Below, piece by piece: positions 16,334-22,883 of a DNA stretch of 53,966 nucleotides. How positions within the stretch are numbered: the first letter of the stretch is position 1; the number at the start of each line of letters is the position of its first letter. The stretch spans positions 1 to 53,966 of the forward strand of contig NZ_QAGM01000022.1 of assembly GCF_003049725.1 (NCBI RefSeq). Direction: 5' to 3'. A program made the position numbers and the translations under genes. The notes under the pieces were generated by a model. That model was not told the origin of the DNA. It made no database searches and was given only the letters and a program-made list of their open reading frames with translations. Source of the DNA: Oceanimonas marisflavi. Lineage in GTDB: Bacteria > Pseudomonadota > Gammaproteobacteria > Enterobacterales > Aeromonadaceae.

Positions 16334-17583
16334 GATTCTCTCCTTATTCCATACCTTGCTATCAACCGGTGCAACGACGATCTTGATATGCACAGCAGCT
16401 CGGCTGCTCTTTCTGTTTTTCCCGGCACCATATTCAGCACCCTTTTTATTGCCAGAGCTTCCGCTTCCTCTCTTGCCTTTTTTAAGCTGAGATCATTACC
16501 ATTGGCAATCACTGCGTCATTATCAAGCCCCATCATTTCCGCACTTAAATAATGATTTTCGCAGCGTGAAACTCCAATCATAATCCGTTCAGCAAGCTCA
16601 TTTATGTTTCCCGGCCAGCCATAGTTCATCAGCACCAGCTCTGTATCGGAAGTAAACCCAAGAATGCTTTTATCCCACTTTGAGCTGACACTATTAAGGA
16701 AGTACCTGGCAAGAATAATTTTATCCTGCCCCCGTTCTCTTAGCGGCGGCAAAACAACTCTGTTTTTGCTCAGCAGAGCTTTCATCTCAGGTATCAACCT
16801 GTCTGGCTCACTTGTTTCTTCACCAGTAAGCTCATTTAAAAAAACCACCTCAGACATTATTCCACCACCCAAAAAAGCCTGACAGAATTCGTTTTGCCAA
16901 GTTTTGGGCAGGCTGTTAATACAATCTATAAGAAAAGCAACCTTCCTTTCTGATGAAACAGGGAGATCATTATTCCCAAAAAGCAAGTTACCACTTAATG
17001 GCTTTTGACTTGGACACATATCAACAATAGTAATGTCATAAAGTTCCGCCCACTTCTTCGCCAGAAAATGCTTGCCTACTCCACGCTCTCCTGCAAGGGT
17101 AAGAATGCCATTTTTAAACTCATATATTTTCCTTAAAGATTCCTTGAAAAACTCACTCTTGCCAAGTACTTCCCCCTTTTGAAAAGGGATGGTCAGCATA
17201 TCTTTCAGCTTATTCATGCCATAAGCTCTTCCCAATGTAATCAAAAGCCGTTCTTTGACTACCGGAACAGTATGAAAATCATAACAATAACGGGCAATGA
17301 AACGTTGCCACTCTATTTTCTCCAACTGCTCTTTGGATAATAAGGCAATCCAGGCAACACCTGCATAACGATTTAAAAAGTGCTCCACCTCTACTGCGGG
17401 CACCTCCGCCTGACCTGCATCAATAATAGCAATCAGTGCATCTGTGTTATCCAGATAACCGGCCGCCGCCTCCAGGTTGGAATATCGTATTAACGACCAA
17501 TGACACTGTTCATCTCCAAGACCGCTTAAACAGGCAGGCGCACAAGAACTCTGAACAAGCAAAATCTCCCTATTCAAGATCAT
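16330..17583 (-). CDS. VpsR-like enhancer-binding-protein homologue lacking GAFTGA
   Basis: A 417-residue protein with an N-terminal receiver-like domain (about 1-125), a AAA+ domain (about 140-330) and a Fis-type helix-turn-helix (TERAAELLCISRSSLHRLIARYG). The Walker A is altered to GERGVGKH. The sigma-54 contact loop GAFTGA is missing altogether. The Walker B region reads FLIDCINSLP, with Cys where the catalytic Glu normally follows the Asp. The later LPPLRERGQDKIILARYF and YGWPGNINEL blocks are recognisable. This is the pattern of VpsR-type biofilm regulators, which bind cyclic di-GMP and act with sigma-70. It probably controls the adjacent secreted-protein operon and is co-transcribed with the barrel gene. 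Confidence 0.75.
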   Translation of the reverse strand: MILNREILLVQSSCAPACLSGLGDEQCHWSLIRYSNLEAAAGYLDNTDALIAIIDAGQAEVPAVEVEHFLNRYAGVAWIALLSKEQLEKIEWQRFIARYCYDFHTVPVVKERLLITLGRAYGMNKLKDMLTIPFQKGEVLGKSEFFKESLRKIYEFKNGILTLAGERGVGKHFLAKKWAELYDITIVDMCPSQKPLSGNLLFGNNDLPVSSERKVAFLIDCINSLPKTWQNEFCQAFLGGGIMSEVVFLNELTGEETSEPDRLIPEMKALLSKNRVVLPPLRERGQDKIILARYFLNSVSSKWDKSILGFTSDTELVLMNYGWPGNINELAERIMIGVSRCENHYLSAEMMGLDNDAVIANGNDLSLKKAREEAEALAIKRVLNMVPGKTERAAELLCISRSSLHRLIARYGIRRES

Positions 17584-17854
17584 TCACACCACCACAATGA
17601 TCATCCTGTTGTGTTCATCACTATAGAACAGAAAGGAAAGCACGACCAAGACAGACCAAAAAACAAACAAAAACAAACACAACGCATTGAAATAGTTAGA
17701 TAAAAATCACAACAAGACAGCTTTAAATCCATTCTAAATAACAGAAAGGATTCGTATGAGATTTAACCAATGAGGAGTATTACAACGAGATGAGGACTCA
17801 ATAGAGTTCAAATAAGTGACGATAATGAGATATCTATATAACAAATAATAATAA
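17584..17854. other. AT-rich leader upstream of the VpsR-like gene
   Basis: No gene is seen. On the minus strand a TATAGT-like -10 (17620-17625 read in reverse) lies 37 bases from the start of the regulator, behind a purine/pyrimidine-skewed tract, and is the best promoter candidate. GC content is far below that of the window's backbone. Confidence 0.4.
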
Positions 17855-17892
17855 AAGACTCGATAAACCAATTATCCGGCTACCGAGTCTTA
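17848..17892 (-). terminator. Terminator of the C39/secreted-protein operon
   Basis: AAGACTCG (17855-17862) pairs with CGAGTCTT (17884-17891). On the minus strand the stem is followed by TTATTATTATTTG, so it ends the operon that finishes at 17931. The loop is long (21 nt). Confidence 0.6.
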
Positions 17893-17930
17893 GAGAACAC
17901 TCCCGAGTAAAGCGATATAAAAAGACAAGG

Positions 17931-18389
17931 CTAATATCCAACTCTCTTTGTGGCAGCCCGAATCCGACTGGATATCTTTTGCTGCACTTGGTAAGGCCTC
18001 AGATCAGGCGTACCCACATCAAGGTCTATGGTGGCATCTGTACGAACACCACTCGCCGAGTTCTTCAAGATAAAGCCAATTTTGCCTTTATCAATTACTG
18101 GGGTTACAGCAACCTCACCTCCGTTTATCCTTCTGATGATTTCCCTGTTGGCATCGGCTGGCAAGCCACTCGATAAGTCTATCAACCTCCAGTCAAAAAG
18201 CGGAGCGCCATCCAAAAGCACCTTCATTTTCAGCCCAATCGAATAATTGATGCCTGGTAATACGAAACCACCTCGCTGCCTGTCCAGCATGCTTTTCGAC
18301 ATTGGTGTTATGTTATTAAATATAACATCCACATTTTTAGAAAATGCTGCGGGGTGTAACAGCACCAAGGCCAATATCAGCCACTTCAT
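17931..18389 (-). CDS. Secreted protein with a double-glycine motif, candidate C39 substrate
   Basis: A 152-residue protein with a signal peptide (MKWLILALVLLHPAAFS) and then a segment reading SKSMLDRQRGGFVLPG. The Leu/Arg-rich run ending in GG resembles the leader that C39 peptidases cut after. The rest is beta-rich (INYSIGLKMKVLLDGAPLFDW...). It follows the C39 peptidase gene; its strong AGGAGGTG ribosome-binding site overlaps that gene's stop codon. I infer that it is processed by the neighbouring peptidase and is the positional equivalent of FapE. No firm homologue is recognised. The start at 18389 is preferred over the longer frame because of the ribosome-binding site and signal peptide. 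Confidence 0.6.
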   Translation of the reverse strand: MKWLILALVLLHPAAFSKNVDVIFNNITPMSKSMLDRQRGGFVLPGINYSIGLKMKVLLDGAPLFDWRLIDLSSGLPADANREIIRRINGGEVAVTPVIDKGKIGFILKNSASGVRTDATIDLDVGTPDLRPYQVQQKISSRIRAATKRVGY

Positions 18390-18399
18390 GATGCACCTC

Positions 18400-19074
18400 C
18401 TAATAGTCATACTCCGAAGGCAGCATGAGATCCGACAGATGGGGAAGACGCTGCATCAAAGCCATTCTTGTAGGCGCATCAGGGGCAGAGTGCCTCCAGT
18501 CTTCTTCCTGGTTAAAACTAGCCCTGGCCACTTCAATCTTATCCCGCACAAAAAGATATATGCCATTACTACTTTTATCGAAGTCCTCCGCGTTCATAAC
18601 ATGCAACCCCAAGGCTGGATCTCCAACCAGCACCTTGTTTTCCTTTACTCCCTTAACTACAACAAAGTGGTTATAACCACTGTAGTTAACCAAAGCGATT
18701 GCCGGTATACCAAGTTCAGAAAGGTCTTCTCTCCCCAACTTAAATCCGTCGGCTTTCATTCCTCTCCTGGCAAGAAAGTTTTTCATATCCAACATTGAAA
18801 AACCTTTTTCCTCTATTTTACTCTTATCTCCAAACCGGAACATCTCCTCAAATATTTTCTCTTCGGTCATTGGCATATTGTAGTGATGACTTAATAACGA
18901 TGCCAAAGCAGCCGAGCCACAACTGAAATCATATTTTTGTTTTACCACCTCCCCGAATTTTATTTCAGAAAAACTCTGAACCGGCACTCTCAGCCGGCTC
19001 CCACCGGCACCAGGAAAGTTCAATGCAAAACTTACGGCCGGAAAAAACACCACCATCCAAAGTAGCTTTTTCAT
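18400..19074 (-). CDS. C39-family cysteine peptidase, FapD-like
   Basis: A 224-residue exported protein with a signal peptide (MKKLLWMVVFFPAVSFA) and a single papain-like C39 domain. The oxyanion Gln and nucleophilic Cys are in QKYDFSCGSAALASLL, the His in YNHFVVVKG, and the Asp in VLVGDPALG. Unlike bacteriocin exporters it has no ABC transporter domain. Stand-alone exported C39 peptidases of this kind are found in Fap amyloid operons (FapD). It starts two bases after the upstream gene's stop. Its likely job is to cut an exported partner near a Gly-Gly site in the periplasm; the double-glycine protein encoded next is the obvious candidate. Confidence 0.8.
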   Translation of the reverse strand: MKKLLWMVVFFPAVSFALNFPGAGGSRLRVPVQSFSEIKFGEVVKQKYDFSCGSAALASLLSHHYNMPMTEEKIFEEMFRFGDKSKIEEKGFSMLDMKNFLARRGMKADGFKLGREDLSELGIPAIALVNYSGYNHFVVVKGVKENKVLVGDPALGLHVMNAEDFDKSSNGIYLFVRDKIEVARASFNQEEDWRHSAPDAPTRMALMQRLPHLSDLMLPSEYDY

Positions 19075-19075
19075 A

Positions 19076-19387
19076 TCACTTAGCCGATACAATGTTAACG
19101 TTGGCGCTCATGTTGGTTATGTTAGCGTTACCTGAAACCAAGTTCACCATCATTATGCCATGAGCATTATAGAAAGCGCTCGGAGCAATAGTATTATTGC
19201 CAGTAATAACATCATTCAGATGTGTATCACCAATGGTACCATCCTGCTCGCTATCGTTTTCCTGGACAATTCCTGTCCCCCTGCTGGTATCAAGAGCTGC
19301 TTCGGTAGCACTGCTGTACAAATCCAGCTCTGTGGCGGCAAAAACCGAGCAGCTAAAAAAAGCAGATAAATATATCAACTTTCTCAT
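19076..19387 (-). CDS. Small secreted Asn/Val-rich protein, candidate fibre subunit B
   Basis: A 103-residue protein with a signal peptide (to SVFAATE), an acidic linker (QENDSEQDGT) and a C-terminal GNNTIAPSAFYNAHGIMMVN stretch that leads into an NVNI-rich end. That end matches the C-terminus of the next upstream gene's product (GNNT...GAF...SGMN...VNVN). Alternation of small, Asn and Val residues suits beta-strand stacking, as in Fap or other functional amyloid subunits. AGGAGGAGAG precedes the start. No enzyme motif is seen. The fibre role is inferred from composition and neighbours. Confidence 0.55.
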   Translation of the reverse strand: MRKLIYLSAFFSCSVFAATELDLYSSATEAALDTSRGTGIVQENDSEQDGTIGDTHLNDVITGNNTIAPSAFYNAHGIMMVNLVSGNANITNMSANVNIVSAK

Positions 19388-19439
19388 CTCTCCTCCTTAA
19401 AGCCTCCGGCCCAAAAGAGCCGGAGACCATATACCAAAG

Positions 19440-20030
19440 TTAGAAATTTGCTGCATTCACATTAACACTGTTTTGCACACTGACATTCATACCAGAAACA
19501 GCTGTTTGTGCACCAATACCATGGAAAGCACCGCTGTTGTCATTGGTATTATTACCGGTTTTTACTTTCATGCTGGCAGACATCATCGCACGAGCAGTAC
19601 CACCGTTAGCAGAATTGCTGTCCAGGTCGGCTTCACTGGTTGGGTAATGATGATAACGTCTCTTTTTACTATAACTAGAAGTCAGGTCAGGATTCGCCTT
19701 GGCATCTGCATCGGCTTTTACCTTGTTGTCCTTTTGATCCCAGTTGAAATCAACGTCACCCAATTCAGCCCGCTGAGTAGAATCAATACGCTGACGAACA
19801 TTAAGGCTTTTAGAGGTATAGGTAATATCCCCGGTTCTAATACCGGAGCCATAACGCCCCCTTTTGTTTTTCCAGTAATAATTATGAACCTCCTCGTGTT
19901 TCACAATCTTATGCTTTTGATGACCAAGTCCATTACTGTGACCAGTATCACTGCCATTCGCCAAAGCACCAAAGGAGGCACCCACACTCAGAGCAACCAT
20001 CACCGCCAGTGTTTTCTTTTTAATAGACAT
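19440..20030 (-). CDS. Secreted low-complexity protein, candidate fibre subunit A
   Basis: A 196-residue protein with a signal peptide (MSIKKKTLAVMVALSVGASFGALA). It then has a His/Lys-rich segment (GLGHQKHKIVKHEEVHNYYW) and a Lys/Asp/Ala-rich middle, and ends in an Asn/Val-rich tail (GNNTNDNSGAFHGIG, then VNVNAANF) that shares its pattern with the 103-residue neighbour. It is first in the minus-strand operon. The start at 20030 is chosen because GAGGG lies about eight bases upstream and the signal peptide begins there. The His-rich part could bind metal. No database family is recognised; a FapB/FapC-like subunit is the inference. Confidence 0.55.
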   Translation of the reverse strand: MSIKKKTLAVMVALSVGASFGALANGSDTGHSNGLGHQKHKIVKHEEVHNYYWKNKRGRYGSGIRTGDITYTSKSLNVRQRIDSTQRAELGDVDFNWDQKDNKVKADADAKANPDLTSSYSKKRRYHHYPTSEADLDSNSANGGTARAMMSASMKVKTGNNTNDNSGAFHGIGAQTAVSGMNVSVQNSVNVNAANF

Positions 20031-20463
20031 AATAAATTCCCTCTTCATCTTTACCACTCTCAAGCATTTTTCCAAGCCCGAATACCGGCGTGTCTATATG
20101 TATGGTATTCGAGCCATCAGGGTTTTATTTAACAACCCTGATTTAAAGGTTAGCCAAGTAATAAAAAAGGGATGTAGCAAGAATGAGTTAAAGTGTATCA
20201 ATTTAGAATATGGAAGTTAGAAAGCATACTGCACGGTAATAACCATTATCATTTTTAAGACAGTGACTGAGGACAGGATCAAATGACACTTTATTTAGTC
20301 CACACCATGATAATTATGGACACTCATGAATCTGGCCATTCCTTTACGAAAAAATATTTCGTATTTTCTCCGGGTGATGGTGTTGATAACGGCGTAAAGC
20401 TCAAAGGAAATGCCTGCACTGCCCGGCTCAGACTGAGGGTGATGCACCGGCTGACCGGTAATA
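20031..20463. other. Leader and spacer between the fibre-like operon and the GST gene
   Basis: About 430 bases without a believable gene. Two overlapping frames at 20283-20513 lack ribosome-binding sites and are on opposite strands of the same sequence. It holds a perfect 9-bp inverted repeat at 20116-20142 in the leader of the secreted-protein operon. No clear -35/-10 or sigma-54 element was found for that operon. Confidence 0.45.
20116..20142. promoter_or_regulatory. Perfect inverted repeat in the operon leader
   Basis: ATCAGGGTT (20116-20124) and AACCCTGAT (20134-20142) with a nine-base AT-rich centre, 86 bases upstream of the first start. There is no T-tract, so it could be an operator or an mRNA hairpin rather than a terminator. 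Confidence 0.4.
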
Positions 20464-21150
20464 TCAGCCGCTATTCTCCCCAGGACCATAGCGGTACTCC
20501 CCCCCGGCCTTGAGCGCCTTGTGGTAGGCCGGTCTGGCCTGAAGTGCAGCTACATAGGCCCGCAACCGGGGAAAGCTGTCGGCCAGCTCCGGGCTGTGCA
20601 TGGCGGTTTCAAGCGGAAAGCTCATCTGAATGTCGGCGGCGGTAAAACGGTCACCGGTGATCCACTCGTGGCAGGACAGGTGATCGGCCACAAAGTTGAG
20701 ATGGGTATGGATCTGATTGTCGAGAAAGGCCCTGTTCACGCCGGCCACGATCTTGCCCACCAGGGGCCGCACAAAAAACGGCATGGGGGCCTGCTTCACC
20801 CGCTCAAACACATAGCGCATCAGCAACGGCGGCATCAGCGAGCCCTCGGCGTAGTGCAGCCAGTATACATATTGCCACCAGACATCCGTGTCGCGCTCGG
20901 GCAGCAGGGTGGCTGCACCATGCCGCTGGGCCAGGTAGTCGATAATGGCCCCCGACTCGGCCAGGGTGAGCTTGCCATCGGTGATCACCGGCGACTTGCC
21001 CAGCCCATGTATTTTTTTAAGACTCTTTGGCGCCAGTCCGCTGTCGGCATCGCGCTGGTAACGCACCAGTTCGTAGTCCAGCTCCAGCTCTTCCAGCAGC
21101 CACAGAATGCGCTGGGCACGGGAATGTTCCAGGTAATGTAGAGTGATCAT
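20464..21150 (-). CDS. Glutathione S-transferase family protein
   Basis: A 228-residue protein with an N-terminal thioredoxin-fold GST domain (ITLHYLEHSRAQRILWLLEELELDYEL split by the usual loop, then KSPVITDGKLTLAESGAIIDYL, the glutathione-binding cis-Pro and Glu-Ser motif) and an all-helical C-terminal domain. The ATG at 21150 follows GGAGG. It probably conjugates or reduces small electrophiles; the substrate is not deducible. It is divergent from the DUF3360-like gene and appears monocistronic. Confidence 0.88.
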   Translation of the reverse strand: MITLHYLEHSRAQRILWLLEELELDYELVRYQRDADSGLAPKSLKKIHGLGKSPVITDGKLTLAESGAIIDYLAQRHGAATLLPERDTDVWWQYVYWLHYAEGSLMPPLLMRYVFERVKQAPMPFFVRPLVGKIVAGVNRAFLDNQIHTHLNFVADHLSCHEWITGDRFTAADIQMSFPLETAMHSPELADSFPRLRAYVAALQARPAYHKALKAGGEYRYGPGENSG

Positions 21151-21333
21151 TGCATCCTCCACGGCTCAAGGGGTCAGTGCTTTTCAGAGTGGCACAACAT
21201 TCATGCCAGCGGGCACCACCCGGCAAATGTAACAATAATGTTTACGACTTATGTCCAATGGTTACAAACTTGGACTGGCGATAGGATTTCAGGTGCATAA
21301 ACAGGGAAAGTACTATTCATCGAGGAGATGACC

Positions 21334-22797
21334 ATGTCTGAAGCACCCTCCCAGAGCTACCGCTCCCAGCGCAAGCCCCGCAGCCATTTCGACAGCCGGG
21401 CGGCCTACCTGGAGCATGAACTGTCGATCATGTCCCCCCGCCGCTGGGGAATCAACCTGCCGTTTCGTGATTACAGCTTTGAGCTGGAAGACCTGGTGCC
21501 GGCACTGGCGGCCACCATTGGAAAAATCGTGATGGTCGCCGCCGTGGTGGCGGCCTTTGCCGGCCCGCTGGGGCTGAGCGATGCCTTCGTGGTGGAAAAC
21601 GTCCGCTTTGAAATGCTGATCGCCGCCCTGTTGTTCGTGATCCTGTTCTCCGGCTTTATCAATCCCAACGCCAATCTGGCCGGTACTCACGGCCCCATGA
21701 TCCCGCTTATTCCGCTGATTGTGGCGTCCGGCGGCCACCCACTGGCACTGGGACTGATGGTGGGCTTGCTGGGTCTGCTGCTCAGTATCAGTAAAGGGGG
21801 CAGCAAGCTGATGGCGCTCACCAGTGACGGGGTGCGCGGCGGCCTGCTGATTTACCTGGGGGCCATGGGCCTGCTCAGCCAGATCAAGGCGCTCACCGCC
21901 TGGGCCAATGGCCTGGACATGGGACATATCGCCTTTGTGGTGATCCTCGCCACCATCATCATGTATGCTCTGCTGGCCCGGCTGGAAATGCGCTGGCTGT
22001 CGATTCCGCTCGGCTCCGGCATCGCTTTCGTGATCGCCATTGCCCTGGGCGCCCCCTTTGAATTCGTCACCGAGCCCGGTATGCCGCACCTGAGCCCGTC
22101 CTACTGGTGGGGCGAGAACTCCGGCTGGCAGATGGGCTGGCCCGGCCTGCAGCACTTTATCAGCGTGGCGCCCTTTGCGGTGCTGGCGGTGGCCATGTGG
22201 TCTCCCGATTTTATGGGTCACCGGGTGTTTCAGGAGCTGAACTACCCGAAAAAGGCCAACAAGGTACTGATGAACGTGGACGACACCATGGCCGTGGCCT
22301 CGGTGCGTCAGGCCGTGGGCAGCGTACTGGGTGGCGGTAACCTGGCGTCTTCCTGGGGTACCTATATGATCCCCGCCGCCATCGCCAAGCGGCCCATTCC
22401 TGCCGGTGCCGTGCTTACCGGGCTGTTCTGCGTGATCGCAGCGCTCTGGGGCTATCCCATGGATCTGGCGGTATGGGCGCCGGTACTGCGGGTGGCGCTG
22501 ATTGTGGGCGTGTTTATGCCGCTGCTGGAAGCGGGCATGCAGATGACCCGCAACACCACCAGCAGCCAGTCTGCCGGCATAGTGGTGTTCGCTTCCGCCT
22601 TTGTGAACCCGGTGTTTGGCTGGTCCATGACCATGCTGCTGGACAATCTGGGCCTGATCGGTGACAAGGAGCGGGGCAAGAAGCTGCGCCTGATGGACCG
22701 CTGGGTGATTCCGGGTGTGACCTTTGTCATTCTGCTGGCCATTATGGCCGCCGTGGGCATGCTGCCGGGCATTCCGGCGCTGATCACCGCCGAGTAA
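21334..22797 (+). CDS. DUF3360-like multi-pass membrane protein
   Basis: A 487-residue integral membrane protein with about 12-14 hydrophobic spans, a soluble N-terminal 40 residues, and glycine/proline-rich breaks such as NPNANLAGTHGPMIPLIPL. The overall look resembles the SulP/NCS2-type inverted-repeat transporters, and it fits the uncharacterised DUF3360 family of marine gammaproteobacteria. The conserved NTTSSQSAG and GGGNLASSWGTYMIPAA segments may be half-helices around a substrate site. The start at 21334 is preferred over 21328 because GAGGAG ends directly before the first ATG. The substrate is unknown; an anion is plausible from the fold. Confidence 0.65.
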   Translation: MSEAPSQSYRSQRKPRSHFDSRAAYLEHELSIMSPRRWGINLPFRDYSFELEDLVPALAATIGKIVMVAAVVAAFAGPLGLSDAFVVENVRFEMLIAALLFVILFSGFINPNANLAGTHGPMIPLIPLIVASGGHPLALGLMVGLLGLLLSISKGGSKLMALTSDGVRGGLLIYLGAMGLLSQIKALTAWANGLDMGHIAFVVILATIIMYALLARLEMRWLSIPLGSGIAFVIAIALGAPFEFVTEPGMPHLSPSYWWGENSGWQMGWPGLQHFISVAPFAVLAVAMWSPDFMGHRVFQELNYPKKANKVLMNVDDTMAVASVRQAVGSVLGGGNLASSWGTYMIPAAIAKRPIPAGAVLTGLFCVIAALWGYPMDLAVWAPVLRVALIVGVFMPLLEAGMQMTRNTTSSQSAGIVVFASAFVNPVFGWSMTMLLDNLGLIGDKERGKKLRLMDRWVIPGVTFVILLAIMAAVGMLPGIPALITAE

Positions 22798-22803
22798 CCC
22801 GCA

Positions 22804-22883
22804 GTGAGGGGTGAAGGGGAAGGCGTGAGGAGGCCCCTCACTCTTTACTCCTCACCCCTGTCCCCTCCCCCCTCACCCCTCAC
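22804..22883. repeat. Purine-rich GTGAGG repeat, copy 1
   Basis: An imperfect inverted repeat built from GTGAGGGG/GTGAGGAG units, with the complementary CTCACCCC half to its right. It lies between two convergent genes and overlaps the 3' end of sbcC. Related copies are at 30531-30590 and 35779-35874. Confidence 0.75.

Noticed and set aside
18247-18798. Frame opposite the C39 peptidase (183 codons)
   Set aside because: No signal peptide or ribosome-binding site; the minus-strand genes have strong ribosome-binding sites, signal peptides and a catalytic triad.
20283-20513. Small plus-strand frame near the GST gene
   Set aside because: No convincing ribosome-binding site, overlaps the GST end, and a mirror frame exists on the other strand; composition gives no support.
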